Of a stretch of 64,000 bases of DNA, positions 47,151 to 56,106 are shown piece by piece. Location: positions 248,001 to 312,000 of the forward strand of contig NZ_FXTJ01000001.1 of the NCBI RefSeq assembly GCF_900182545.1. Direction: 5' to 3'. Source of the DNA: Geodermatophilus aquaeductus (lineage in GTDB: Bacteria > Actinomycetota > Actinomycetes > Mycobacteriales > Geodermatophilaceae). Each line of letters starts with the position of its first letter. Within the stretch, counting starts at the first letter, position 1. The translations under genes and the position numbers were made by a program. The notes beneath the pieces were generated by a model that had not been told where the DNA came from, searched no databases, and saw only the letters and a list, made by a program, of their open reading frames with translations.

Positions 47151-48676
47151 TCGCCCTCACCCTCCCGCTGCGCCTCGGCGTAGGCGGCCAGCGCGTCGAC
47201 CAGCGGCACGACCGCGGCGGCCTCGGGCTGGACGTCGACCCGCAGGCCGAACTCCTGCGCGGTGGCCGCGGTGGCGGGGCCGATCACCGCGACGACGGTC
47301 TTCGCGTGCGGCTTGCCGGCGATGCCGACCAGGTTGCGCACGGTGCTCGACGAGGTGAAGCACACCGCGTCGAAGCCGCCGCCCTTGATCGCCTCGCGGA
47401 CGGCGGCGGCCGGCGGGGCGGCGCGCACCGTGCGGTAGGCGGTGACGTCGTCGACCTCCCAGCCGCGCTCCTTGAGGCCCGCGAGGAGGGTCTCGGTGGC
47501 GATGTCGGCGCGGGGCAGCAGCACCCGGTCGATCGGGTCGAGGACGTCGTCGTACTCGGGGAAGTCGGCCAGCAGGCCCTCGCTGGACTGCTGCCCGGTG
47601 GGCACCAGCTCCGGCACGATGCCGAACGCGCGGACCGCCTCGGCGGTCTGCTCGCCGACGCAGGCGACCTTCACGCCGGCGAAGGCCCGCGCGTCGAGGC
47701 CCAGCTCGGTGAACTTCTCCCGGACCGCGCGCACCGCGTTGGCCGAGGTGAACACGATCCAGCCGTAGCGGCCGGTGACCAGACCCTTGATCGCGCGGTC
47801 CATCTGCGCGGGGCTGCGCGGCGGCTCGACGGCGATGGTGGGCACCTCGACCGGCACCGCGCCGTAGGCCCGCAGCCGCTCGCTCATCTCGCCGGCCTGG
47901 TCCTTGGTGCGCGGCACCAGCACGCGCCAGCCGAACAGCGGCCGGCTCTCCCACCAGGAGAGCTTGCCGCGCTTGTCGACGACCGCGCCGACGGTGGCCA
48001 CGACCGGGCCGCTGACGGCGTCGAGGCCGGCGGTCTTCTCCGCGACGGCGGCGAGCTTCGCGACGACGCTCTTCTGGCCGGTGCCCGAGCCGCCGGTGGT
48101 GACGACGACCGGCGTGCTGCCGGACAGGCCGCCCTCGACCAGCCGCGCGGCGGCGTCGGGGAGCTGCTCGGCGCCGCCCTGCAGCACCACCGGGGCCTCC
48201 AGGGCCTTGGCGGCGGTGGCCAGCGCCGGCAGGTCGACCCCGCCGTCGCGCAGGTCCGCGGTCAGCGAGGTGCCGCCGAGCGCGACGCCGGCGAAGGCCG
48301 GGACCGCGGTCGACGGGGCGACGCCGGGGACGACGTCGAAGGGCACCGAGGTGCGACCGACGGCGAGCACCTCCTTGACCGCGGCGTCGGAGGTGAACGG
48401 GTCACCGGCGACCAGCCGGACGACGACGTCGCCGTTCTTGGCGGCGGCGACGGCGCCCTTGGCGACGTCGGCCGGCTCGCCGGAGACGACCGTCGGCTCG
48501 ACGCCGGGGCGGCTGTCGCGGACGGCGTCGAGGAGGGCGGCGGGCACGTCGGGGTCGACGAGCAGCGCCGAGGCCTCGGCGATGGCCGCCGTGGCCCGGG
48601 CGGTGAGCATCCCGGGGTCGCCGGGGCCGGCGCCGACGAAGACGACGCGGCCGGGGGTCTTGCGGAAGCGCGTCAT
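47147..48676 (-). CDS. hemD: Fusion of SUMT-like domain with uroporphyrinogen-III synthase
   Basis: The 509-residue protein has an N-terminal tetrapyrrole methylase-like domain (VVFVGAGPGDPGMLTARA, residues 11-28) and a C-terminal uroporphyrinogen-III synthase (from about residue 250, with LVPRTKDQAGEMSERLRAYGA and CFTSSSTVRNLVGIAGKPHAKTVVAVIGP). The latter closes hydroxymethylbilane to uroporphyrinogen III. In the methylase part the usual GxGDPFxFGRGGEE loop is degenerate (RLVAGDPFTSDAAVKEV). The same layout occurs in M. tuberculosis and Streptomyces. ATG 48676 lies 91 bases after hemC, the longest gap in the hem operon. Confidence 0.94.
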   Translation of the reverse strand: MTRFRKTPGRVVFVGAGPGDPGMLTARATAAIAEASALLVDPDVPAALLDAVRDSRPGVEPTVVSGEPADVAKGAVAAAKNGDVVVRLVAGDPFTSDAAVKEVLAVGRTSVPFDVVPGVAPSTAVPAFAGVALGGTSLTADLRDGGVDLPALATAAKALEAPVVLQGGAEQLPDAAARLVEGGLSGSTPVVVTTGGSGTGQKSVVAKLAAVAEKTAGLDAVSGPVVATVGAVVDKRGKLSWWESRPLFGWRVLVPRTKDQAGEMSERLRAYGAVPVEVPTIAVEPPRSPAQMDRAIKGLVTGRYGWIVFTSANAVRAVREKFTELGLDARAFAGVKVACVGEQTAEAVRAFGIVPELVPTGQQSSEGLLADFPEYDDVLDPIDRVLLPRADIATETLLAGLKERGWEVDDVTAYRTVRAAPPAAAVREAIKGGGFDAVCFTSSSTVRNLVGIAGKPHAKTVVAVIGPATAATAQEFGLRVDVQPEAAAVVPLVDALAAYAEAQREGEGE

Positions 48677-48767
48677 CGCGAGCTCCTGGTCCTTGTGGGG
48701 GTCGTGGCCCTCGAGAGGGCCTGGGTGGGGATCTGGGGAGCCGGGGCGGTCTCCCCCGCGGGGGTGG

Positions 48768-49718
48768 TCACCGTGCGGCGGCCATCAGCTCGGCCGCACC
48801 GCGGTCGAGGAGGTCGGCGGCGAGCTCGCGGCCGAGCCGCTCGGCGTCGCCGACCGGCCCGGTGGCCGAGCCGCGGACGCCGTCGCTGCCGTCGATCGCG
48901 GTGACCGAGGCGCGCAGGTACAGCTCGGCGCCGTCCTCGCCCTCGGCCAGCTCGGCGTAGGCGGCGACCGGGGCGCTGCAGCCGGCCTCGAGCGCGGCCA
49001 GCGTCGTCCGCTCGGCCAGCACGCACGCGCGGGTGCCCGCGTCGTCGAGGGCGGCGAGCAGGCCGAGCGTGTGCTCGTCGTCGGCGCGGCACTCGACGGC
49101 CAGGGCGCCCTGCGCGGGGGCGGGCAGCACCTGCAGCGGGTCGAGCGTCTCGGTGACGGCGTCGAGCCGACCCAGGCGGGCGAGCCCGGCGCGGGCGAGC
49201 ACGACGGCGTCGAGGTCGCCGGGGACGACGCGGGCCATCCGGGTGTCGACGTTGCCGCGGATCGGCACGACCTCCAGGCCCAGGTCGAGCGCGCGCAGCT
49301 GGGCGACCCGGCGGGGGGCGCCGGTGCCCACGCGGGAGCCGGCGGGCAGCTCGCCGAGGGTCAGCCGGTCGCGGGCGACGAGCGCGTCGCGCGGGTCCTC
49401 CCGCGGCGGGACGGCGGCGAGCACGAGGCCGGGCTCCGGGGCGGTCGGCAGGTCCTTGTAGCTGTGCACGGCGACGTCGACGGTGCCCTCGAGCAGCGCC
49501 GCGCGGATCGCGGTGACGAAGACGCCGGTGCCGCCGAGCTGGGCGATGGCCGCGGCTGACCGGTCGCCCTCGGTGCTGATGTGCACCAGCTCGACCGGCA
49601 CGCCGCTGGCCGCGGTGATCGCGTCGGCGACCGTCTGCGACTGGGTGTGCGCGAGCCGGCTGGCCCGGGTGCCCAGGCGCAGCGTGCGGGTGGTGGTGCT
49701 GGTGGACGGCGTGGTCAT
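48768..49718 (-). CDS. hemC: Hydroxymethylbilane synthase (porphobilinogen deaminase)
   Basis: HemC links four porphobilinogens into hydroxymethylbilane. The 316-residue protein has [45 protein letters not shown] and [10 protein letters not shown], and the cofactor-binding Cys247 in [15 protein letters not shown] 49718 overlaps the hemA stop by four bases. Confidence 0.97.
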   Translation of the reverse strand: MTTPSTSTTTRTLRLGTRASRLAHTQSQTVADAITAASGVPVELVHISTEGDRSAAAIAQLGGTGVFVTAIRAALLEGTVDVAVHSYKDLPTAPEPGLVLAAVPPREDPRDALVARDRLTLGELPAGSRVGTGAPRRVAQLRALDLGLEVVPIRGNVDTRMARVVPGDLDAVVLARAGLARLGRLDAVTETLDPLQVLPAPAQGALAVECRADDEHTLGLLAALDDAGTRACVLAERTTLAALEAGCSAPVAAYAELAEGEDGAELYLRASVTAIDGSDGVRGSATGPVGDAERLGRELAADLLDRGAAELMAAAR

Positions 49719-51070
49719 GCCGCACCGCCCGGACGCAGGTCGTCGGGGTCGACGCTGACCGCCTCGGCCAGCCGCCCGCCGTCGGCGGGGACGTCGGTGT
49801 CGATGCCGAGGCCGAACAGCGCCCGCAGCGCGTCGGCGTAGTCGACGCCGCCGGGGGTGCCGGCCAGCTCCTTCACCCGCACGGTCGGTTCGTGCAGCAG
49901 CTTGTCCACGACGCGCCGCACGGTGCGCGCGATCTCGCTGCGGGCGCGGGCGTCGAGGTCGGGCAGCCGGGTGGACAGCCGCAGCAGCTCGGCGTCGACG
50001 ACCTCGGCGGCCTGGCTGCGCAGCGCGGAGACGGTCGGGGCGACGGCGGCGGCCTGCTGCTCGGCGCGCAGCAGCGCGGTCTCGGCCTCGATGAGCGCGT
50101 GCGCGGCCGAGACGTCGTCGGCGGCGACGGGGCTGGTGGCGCCGGCCGCCGAGCGCTCACCCTGCAGGAGGGCCAGGTCGACCAGGTGCACGCCCGGCAG
50201 CGCGGCGACGCCGGGGTCGACGTCGCGGGGCAGCGCCAGGTCGACGACGGCCAGCGGCCGGCCCGCGCGCGCGGCCATGGCACCGGCGACGACGTCGGTG
50301 CCGACGACGAGGCCGGTGGCGCCGGTGCAGGTGACCACGACGTCGGCGTCGGCGATGGCCTGCTGCAGGTCGGCGAGCTCGGCGGTCCCGCCGTCGACGG
50401 CGGCGGCCAGCCGCGCGGCCGACTCCGGCGAGCGGCTGGCGACGGTGACCAGGGCGCCGCGCCGGGACAGCGTGGTGGCGGCCAGCGCGCCCATCGAGCC
50501 GGCGCCGACCACCAGCGCCGAGCGGCCGTCGAGCGGGCCGACGCGCTGCTCGGCGTGGTCGAGGGAGACGGTGACCAGGTTGGCGCCGGCGCGGTCGATG
50601 CCGGTCTCGGAGTGCACCCGCTTGCCCACGCGCAGCGCGTGCTGGGCGACCGGGTGCAGCGCACGGCCGACCGCGCCCTCCTCCTGCGCGAGGGCGTAGG
50701 CGGCGCGCAGCTGGCCGAGGACCTGCGTCTCGCCGACCACCATCGAATCCAGGCCCGCGGCCACGGTGAACAGGTGGGCGACGGCCTGGTCCTCGTAGTG
50801 GACGGTGACGTAGGGCGAGAGCTCCTCGACGCTGGCGCCGGCCTGGCGGGCCAGCACGCGGCTGACCTCGGCGACGCCGCCGTGGAAGCGGTCGACCTCG
50901 GCGAAGACCTCGACCCGGTTGCAGGTGGCGAGCACCAGCGCCTCGCTGACGTGGTCGCTGCCGACCAGTTCGTGCAGGGCCTTGACCTTGTCGTCCGGGC
51001 TCATCGCGACCTGCTCGAGCAGGGCGACCGGCGCGGTCCGGTGGCTGATGCCGACGGCGAGCAGGCTCAT
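49715..51070 (-). CDS. hemA: Glutamyl-tRNA reductase
   Basis: HemA reduces glutamyl-tRNA to glutamate-1-semialdehyde and is the usual control point of haem synthesis. The 451-residue protein has [14 protein letters not shown], the catalytic Cys50 in [10 protein letters not shown], an NADPH-binding domain ([20 protein letters not shown]) and a C-terminal dimerisation domain. ATG 51070 overlaps the rex stop by four bases, so hemA is cotranscribed with rex and falls under Rex autoregulation. Confidence 0.97.
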   Translation of the reverse strand: MSLLAVGISHRTAPVALLEQVAMSPDDKVKALHELVGSDHVSEALVLATCNRVEVFAEVDRFHGGVAEVSRVLARQAGASVEELSPYVTVHYEDQAVAHLFTVAAGLDSMVVGETQVLGQLRAAYALAQEEGAVGRALHPVAQHALRVGKRVHSETGIDRAGANLVTVSLDHAEQRVGPLDGRSALVVGAGSMGALAATTLSRRGALVTVASRSPESAARLAAAVDGGTAELADLQQAIADADVVVTCTGATGLVVGTDVVAGAMAARAGRPLAVVDLALPRDVDPGVAALPGVHLVDLALLQGERSAAGATSPVAADDVSAAHALIEAETALLRAEQQAAAVAPTVSALRSQAAEVVDAELLRLSTRLPDLDARARSEIARTVRRVVDKLLHEPTVRVKELAGTPGGVDYADALRALFGLGIDTDVPADGGRLAEAVSVDPDDLRPGGAA

Positions 51071-51762
51071 GCCATCCCCCCGGCGGGGGCGAGCGCGGTC
51101 CCGAGGGCCGTACCGAGTGCCGCGGGGGCCGGGCCCCGCTGCTTGTCGAGGAAGGCGAGGACCTGCAGCTCGACGGAGAGGTCGACCTGGCGGACGCCGA
51201 CCCCGGCGGGCGCGGAGAGCGTCACCGGCGCGAAGTTCAAGATGCTCCTCACCCCGGCCGCGGTCAGCTGGTCACAGACCCGCTGCGCCACCTCGGCCGG
51301 TGTCGCGATGACCCCGATCGTCGCCCGCGTCTCGGCGAGGACCTCGTCGAGCTCCTCCATCGGCCGCACCGGCAGGTCGCCGATCCGCTGGCCCACCCGG
51401 GCCGGCGAGGCGTCGAAGAGGCCGACGAACTCGAAGCCGCGGTTGCCGAACCCGCCGTAGCCGGCCAGCGCCGACCCGAGGTTGCCGATCCCGACGAGCA
51501 CGCAGGCGTGGGCGGTCTCCATCCCGAGCACGCCGGCGATGCGGTCGCGCAGGGTGGACACCTCGTAGCCGACCCCGCGGGTGCCGCAGGGACCGAGGTG
51601 GGAGAGGTCCTTGCGCAGCCCCGCGGGGTTGACGCCGGCCGCGGAGGCGAGCTCTCCGGAGGAGACGGTGCCGCGGCCGCTGTCGGCGAGTCCGGTGAGC
51701 ACCCGCAGGTACACGGCCAGCCGGGCGACGGTGGCCTCCGGGATCCGGGGCCGCGACTGCAT
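51067..51762 (-). CDS. rex: Redox-sensing transcriptional repressor Rex
   Basis: Rex represses respiratory genes when NAD+ is high and leaves DNA when NADH rises. The 231-residue protein has an N-terminal winged helix (residues 1-80, with LASAAGVNPAGLRKDLSHLG, then GTRGVGYEV), the Rossmann motif GIGNLGSALAGY (91-102), and the family segment FVGLFDASPARVG. ATG 51762 has GGAG about 10 bases upstream. It heads the rex-hemA-hemC-hemD-hemB operon as in Streptomyces. A perfect operator lies at nuoA and a half-degenerate one upstream of rex. Confidence 0.96.
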   Translation of the reverse strand: MQSRPRIPEATVARLAVYLRVLTGLADSGRGTVSSGELASAAGVNPAGLRKDLSHLGPCGTRGVGYEVSTLRDRIAGVLGMETAHACVLVGIGNLGSALAGYGGFGNRGFEFVGLFDASPARVGQRIGDLPVRPMEELDEVLAETRATIGVIATPAEVAQRVCDQLTAAGVRSILNFAPVTLSAPAGVGVRQVDLSVELQVLAFLDKQRGPAPAALGTALGTALAPAGGMA

Positions 51763-51861
51763 CACGGGCCTACTCCACAGCGGTCGCGCCCGGGCGCCGG
51801 CGGGAGCCTGCGGGGGCGGACGACATCGGGGATCCGGGCGGTGGACCACCCGGCGACAGCC

Positions 51862-51867
51862 ACGGTA
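51862..51867 (-). promoter_or_regulatory. Predicted -10 element of the rex-hem operon
   Basis: TACCGT on the minus strand fits TANNNT; TTTGTT (51891-51886) is a possible -35 hexamer 18 bases upstream. The Rex-like operator at 51873-51890 covers the spacer and -35, so Rex would compete with RNA polymerase. The leader would be about 90 bases. Confidence 0.45.
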
Positions 51868-51872
51868 ACCGC

Positions 51873-51890
51873 TTGTGAACGCAGGAACAA
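51873..51890. promoter_or_regulatory. Rex-like operator in front of rex
   Basis: TTGTGAACGC followed by AGGAACAA matches the Streptomyces Rex operator (TTGTGAACGCGTTCACAA) at 14 of 18 positions. One half-site is perfect and the other keeps only ACAA at its end. It lies 111 bases upstream of the rex start on top of the predicted promoter, as expected for autoregulation. Confidence 0.65.
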
Positions 51891-51976
51891 AGTCGCAGGC
51901 GCAGCCGCAGGCCCCGGGCCTGCGTGGATGCGCGACGCTGTGTCCGAGACCATACCCGAGAGGGTGTCCGCGCCCC

Positions 51977-52234
51977 CTACCGCTGGGGGAGGCCGAGGTC
52001 GCGGCGGAGGCGGGGGACGTCGACGGTGAAGTAGGAGTGCTCGCGGCCGTCGAGCAGCACCACCGGCACGCGGTCGCCGTACTCGGCCTGCAGCTCCGGG
52101 TCGGCGTCGACGTCGACCTCCCGCGTGCCGACGCCCGCCTCGGCGGCGATCCGCTCCAGCGTCTCGGCGGCGGTGACGCACAGGTGGCAGCCGGCCCGGG
52201 TGAGCAGCTCCAGCCGTGCGGTCGGCGCGGTCAC
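51977..52234 (-). CDS. Glutaredoxin-like thiol protein
   Basis: An 85-residue thioredoxin-fold protein of the glutaredoxin/DUF836 type. The active-site motif is CHLC near residue 16 (LLTRAGCHLCVTAAETLERIA), and the cis-proline region is RVPVVLLDGREH. It lies upstream of rex, like Rv0508 in mycobacteria (from memory). GTG 52234 overlaps the stop of the acyl-CoA ligase gene by four bases, so the two are probably cotranscribed. The partner is not known. Confidence 0.87.
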   Translation of the reverse strand: MTAPTARLELLTRAGCHLCVTAAETLERIAAEAGVGTREVDVDADPELQAEYGDRVPVVLLDGREHSYFTVDVPRLRRDLGLPQR

Positions 52235-53721
52235 GGGGCGTCCTCCTCCCCGAGCGGCAGCCCGAGCTCGCGCAGCCGCGCCCGGCTCACCTTGCCGGTC
52301 AGCGAGTGCGGCAGCTCCGGCCGGAAGGTGATCGACGTCGGCACCTTGTAGCGCGCCAGGGCGGACGCGGCGTGGTCCCGCAGCTCCTCGGCCGTCACCT
52401 CCGCGCCGGGCGCCGGCACGACCACGGCGCGGACGGCCGCGCCGGTCCGGGCGTCGGGGAGCCCGATGACCGCGCTCTCCGCGACGGCGGGGTGCGCGTC
52501 GAGGACGCGCTCCACCTCGGCCGGGTAGACGTTGAAGCCGCTGACCAGCACGAGGTCGCTGCGCCGGTCGACCAGGTGCAGGTCGCCGTCGCCGTCGCGG
52601 TAGGCGAGGTCGCCGGTGGCCAGCCAGCCGTCGTCGTCCGGGCCGTCGGCGCCGTCGGGCCAGAAGCCGGCGAACAGGTTGGCCCCGCGCACGAACAGCT
52701 CCCCCGGCCCCTCCTCCTCGACGTCGCCGGCCGCTCCGCGCAGGGCCACCTCGACGCCGGGCACCGGGCCGCCGATGCAGGCGGGCTTGGACCGGCCGGT
52801 CACCAGGGTGCTGGCCACCACCGGGCTGGCCTCGGTGAGGCCGTAGCCCTCCCACACCCGGACGGCGGCGCGGTCGCGCATCGCCGTCCAGGTCTCCTCC
52901 GGCAACGGCGCGGCACCCGAGGAGGCGATCCGCACCGCGGCGAAGGCCCGCCGCAACCCGGCGTCACTGCCGGCGGCGTCGGCGACGGCCAGCCACGCCT
53001 GGTACATCGGCGGCGCCCCCGGGACGGCGGTGACCTGCTCGCGCTCCATCACCTCCAACGACGCCCGCGGGTCGAAGGCCGGCTGCAGCACCGCGCAGGC
53101 GCCGGTGGCCGCGACCAGGCCGAAGCCGGCGTTGAGGCCGTAGACGTGGAACAGCGGCAGGACCAGCAGCACGCGGTCGTCGGGGCGGACCGGCGGCGGC
53201 TGCATCGCCAGGCACTGCTCCTGGTTGGCGCGCAGCGCGCCCGCGGTGAGCATCGCGCCGCGGGGCCGGCCGGTGGTGCCGCTGGTGTAGGACAGGAACG
53301 ACAGGGCGGCCGGGTCGTCGGGGTCCTCCGGCGCCGGGCCGTCGTCGTCGGGCGGACCGGCCAGCACGGGGACGCCGGCAGGCGCGGGGCGGTCGGCGGC
53401 GGCGACCAGCAGGGCGGCGCCGGAGTCGGTGAGCAGGTGCTCGAGCTCGGGGTCGGTGTAGCCGGTGTTCACCGGGACGACGACGAGCCCGGCGCGCAGG
53501 GCGCCCAGCACCGCCCGCAGCCAGTCGACGCCGTTGGGCAGCTGCACCGCCACCCGGTCCCCCGCCGCCAGCCCGCGTGCGGCGTAGCCGGCGGCGGCGC
53601 GGTCGACGAGCGCGTCGAGCTCGCGCCAGGACAGCCGGGTGCCGTCGTCGACGACCGCGGGGGCGTCGGGACGCTCCGCGGCGGCGGCACGCACGAGGGC
53701 GGCCAGCCCGGTCGGGGTCAC
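52231..53721 (-). CDS. AMP-dependent acyl-CoA ligase
   Basis: The 496-residue ANL-family enzyme has the P-loop FLSYTSGTTGRPRGAMLTAGAL, VWEGYGLTEASPVVAST, GWLATGDLAYRDGDG, and the C-terminal catalytic Lys in HSLTGKVSRARL. It activates a carboxylic acid, probably fatty, to its CoA ester. GTG 53721 has AGGAGG five bases upstream. The substrate cannot be read; long-chain fatty acid is the commonest annotation. Confidence 0.88.
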   Translation of the reverse strand: MTPTGLAALVRAAAAERPDAPAVVDDGTRLSWRELDALVDRAAAGYAARGLAAGDRVAVQLPNGVDWLRAVLGALRAGLVVVPVNTGYTDPELEHLLTDSGAALLVAAADRPAPAGVPVLAGPPDDDGPAPEDPDDPAALSFLSYTSGTTGRPRGAMLTAGALRANQEQCLAMQPPPVRPDDRVLLVLPLFHVYGLNAGFGLVAATGACAVLQPAFDPRASLEVMEREQVTAVPGAPPMYQAWLAVADAAGSDAGLRRAFAAVRIASSGAAPLPEETWTAMRDRAAVRVWEGYGLTEASPVVASTLVTGRSKPACIGGPVPGVEVALRGAAGDVEEEGPGELFVRGANLFAGFWPDGADGPDDDGWLATGDLAYRDGDGDLHLVDRRSDLVLVSGFNVYPAEVERVLDAHPAVAESAVIGLPDARTGAAVRAVVVPAPGAEVTAEELRDHAASALARYKVPTSITFRPELPHSLTGKVSRARLRELGLPLGEEDAP

Positions 53722-53922
53722 GGGCACCTCCTGCGGGCGGCGGCCGGTCCCCCCGGGGAGGTACCGCGAGGTACCACTCGGCCGGCCGACGTGGACGGTT
53801 CGCAGTGATGTTGTCACCATGGGAGAGGACCCGCAGCACCGCGGGACACCGCCGAGCTGGGAGGACCCCCGTCGGGCGAGCCGTCGCGGCTCGGCGGGCC
53901 GACGAGGAGGTCGACGTCCCGC

Positions 53923-54711
53923 ATGCCGCAGTCGCGCCCGGTGGACGAGCGGTCGTCCGCCGTCCCGGCCGGCCGGCGGCCCGCTCCGCGCCCCCGCCCG
54001 ACCCCGTACCCGCGCAGCAGCGTGGAGGTCGCGCCGGAGGTCCCGGCACCGGCCGGCGAGGAGCCGGAGGCCGTCGTCGCGGCGGACCCCGCCCCCGAGG
54101 CGGAGGAGGACGACGGCGCCCTCGCCGAGGAGCTGGCGGCGCTCGAGGAGGACCTGCCCGACGACCGGGTCGACGTCTGGGGGCTGGTCCGGCAGGCGCA
54201 GGACGGCGACGCCGAGGCGTTCGGCCGGCTCTACGACCACTACGTGACGCTGGTCCACCGGTACGTGCTGCACCGGGTGGGCGACCGCGCGCAGGCCGAG
54301 GACTTCACCAGCGAGACCTTCGTCCGCGCGCTGCGGCGCATCGACTCGCTGTCGTTCCAGGGCCGCGACGTCGGCGCCTGGCTGGTGACCATCGCGCGCA
54401 ACATCATCCGCGACCACGTGAAGAGCAGCCGGTTCCGGCTCGAGGTCACCACCGCGGACATGCGCGACGCCGACCAGGCCACCGACGGCCCCGAGGACGC
54501 CGTCGTCGCCCGGCTGACCAACGAGCAGCTCCTCGCCTGCATCCGCCAGCTGGGCGGCGAGCAGCAGGAGTGCATCTCGCTGCGCTTCCTGCAGGGGCTG
54601 TCGGTGTCGGAGACCGCGGCGGTCATGGGCAAGAAGGACGGCGCGGTCAAGGCGCTGCAGCACCGGGCGGTGCGGCGGCTGGCCGCCCTGCTCCCCGAGG
54701 GGCTCCGGTGA
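53923..54711 (+). CDS. bldN: ECF sigma factor, BldN-like, with N-terminal extension
   Basis: The 262-residue protein has sigma region 2 from about residue 85 (VWGLVRQAQDGDAEAFGRLYDHYVTLVHRYVLHRVGDRAQAEDFTSETFVRAL) and region 4 (ECISLRFLQGLSVSETAAVMGKKDGAVKALQHRAVRRL). The first 84 residues are disordered, basic then acidic. Streptomyces BldN is a pro-sigma with an N-terminal extension of about the same length that is removed by proteolysis. The gene order rex-hem, sigma, DUF5667-type gene also matches Streptomyces. ATG 53923 has AGGAGG 12 bases upstream. The BldN name rests on synteny and architecture. Confidence 0.8.
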   Translation: MPQSRPVDERSSAVPAGRRPAPRPRPTPYPRSSVEVAPEVPAPAGEEPEAVVAADPAPEAEEDDGALAEELAALEEDLPDDRVDVWGLVRQAQDGDAEAFGRLYDHYVTLVHRYVLHRVGDRAQAEDFTSETFVRALRRIDSLSFQGRDVGAWLVTIARNIIRDHVKSSRFRLEVTTADMRDADQATDGPEDAVVARLTNEQLLACIRQLGGEQQECISLRFLQGLSVSETAAVMGKKDGAVKALQHRAVRRLAALLPEGLR

Positions 54712-54760
54712 GGGGTGTGGCCCCGTCCGGGGGAGGTCTCCTTGTCACCCACCGGTCGGG

Positions 54761-54788
54761 CGTAACGCTGGGGCCCCCGCGTCGTTGC
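54761..54788 (+). promoter_or_regulatory. BldN-type promoter in front of the RsbN-like gene
   Basis: CGTAAC (54761-54766), a 16-base spacer, and CGTTGC (54783-54788). From memory, the Streptomyces BldN consensus is CGTAAC-N16-CGTTGA, so only the last base differs. Transcription would start near 54795, giving a 35-base leader with GGAGG at 54819-54823. Confidence 0.72.
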
Positions 54789-54829
54789 TCCGGTCGACCG
54801 CGTCCCGACCGACCGACCGGAGGCCCCAG

Positions 54830-56020
54830 GTGAGCGCGCAGCACGACGCCGCGGGAGCGTCCCGCCGCGCGTCCGTGCACGCGCGCGAGGCCGCCGTCGA
54901 GGACCGGCTGCGCGCGCTGGCCACCGACCTCGACGACGCGCCGTCGCCGGACTTCCGCGCCGCCACCCGCGCCCGGCTGGTCGCGATGGCCGCCGTCCGC
55001 TCGCCCGAGCCGGAGCCACCCCGCGGCCTGGCACGGCTGGCGGCGGCCCGGCCGGCGCGCCGCCGTCCGGCCTGGCGGGCCCGGCTCGCCGCCGGCGTCG
55101 CCGGTGCGGCCATGGCGGTCACGGCGCTGGGCACCCTGGTCGCGCTGTCCACCGACGCCGAGCCGGGCGACGCCCTCTACGGCCTCAAGCGGGGCACCGA
55201 GCAGACCCAGCTGGCGCTGGCCGGCGACGAGCGCGGGCTGACCCTCCTGGAGTTCGCCACCACCCGGCTGCAGGAGCTCGACCGGCTGGTCGAGGACTCC
55301 CCCGGGACCCCGCCGGTGGACCTCGTGCTCGACACCCTCGCCACCATGGACGCCCAGACCTCCGAGGGCGCCGCCCTGGTGCTCTCGCAGGCCGTGGCCG
55401 GCGGCGACACCGGCCCGCTGTCGGTCCTCAGCGGCTGGGCACAGGACCAGGGCGACGGCCTCGCCGGCCTGCAGGGCGCCCTGCCCGCCGACGCCGGGGA
55501 CGCGGCCACCCGCTCCCTGGGGCTGGTCGGCGCGGTGGGCACCCGCGCGGCGGACCTGCAGGCGGCCCTGGACTGCCCCGCCGGCCCCGCGGTCGCCGGC
55601 ACCGACGACCTCGGGCCCGTGCCGGCACCGTGCGCCGCCTCCGCGACGCCGGACCCCTCCGCCCCGGCCGCGCCGCCCGCTCCGACCGCCAGCGCCCCCG
55701 CGACGGAGGAGCCGGCCGCCCCGTCGTCGTCGCCCGCGCCGTCGCCCCCCGTCCCCTCCGGCGCACCCGCGGCACCGTCCCCGTCCGGCGGCGGCTCCAC
55801 GGGGTCCCCCGGCGCCGGCGGCACGGCCCCGGGCGGCGGCAGCGCGCCCTCCGGCGGGGGCAGCGTGCCCACGCCGACCCCCTCCGCGCCCGGTGATGGC
55901 CTGCCACTGCCGGTGCCGTCGCTGCCCACCGGCAGCGTGCCCACGCCGACCTCCGCCCCGTCCTCCGGTCCGCTCCCCGACCCGCTGGGCGTGTGCCGCC
56001 TGCTGCCCCTGCTCTGCTGA
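54830..56020 (+). CDS. DUF5667-type membrane protein, probable RsbN-like anti-sigma factor
   Basis: The 396-residue protein has about 84 cytoplasmic residues at the N-terminus, one transmembrane helix (residues 86-106, LAAGVAGAAMAVTALGTLVAL), and an outer domain starting STDAEPGDALYGLKRGTEQTQLALAGDERG, which is the DUF5667 pattern. A long Pro/Ser/Gly-rich C-terminal tail follows. Streptomyces RsbN, the anti-sigma factor for BldN, is encoded directly after bldN and has a similar single-pass layout. GTG 54830 has GGAGG six bases upstream. A BldN-type promoter precedes it, suggesting negative feedback. Binding to sigma is inferred. Confidence 0.75.
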   Translation: MSAQHDAAGASRRASVHAREAAVEDRLRALATDLDDAPSPDFRAATRARLVAMAAVRSPEPEPPRGLARLAAARPARRRPAWRARLAAGVAGAAMAVTALGTLVALSTDAEPGDALYGLKRGTEQTQLALAGDERGLTLLEFATTRLQELDRLVEDSPGTPPVDLVLDTLATMDAQTSEGAALVLSQAVAGGDTGPLSVLSGWAQDQGDGLAGLQGALPADAGDAATRSLGLVGAVGTRAADLQAALDCPAGPAVAGTDDLGPVPAPCAASATPDPSAPAAPPAPTASAPATEEPAAPSSSPAPSPPVPSGAPAAPSPSGGGSTGSPGAGGTAPGGGSAPSGGGSVPTPTPSAPGDGLPLPVPSLPTGSVPTPTSAPSSGPLPDPLGVCRLLPLLC

Positions 56021-56106
56021 GGTCCGGCTCCGGCACCAGGGCGGCCGCTCGGTAGTGTCGCGGGTGCCGCCCGGGAGGCGGCGGGACCACCCCAGGGAGG
56101 GAGCCG

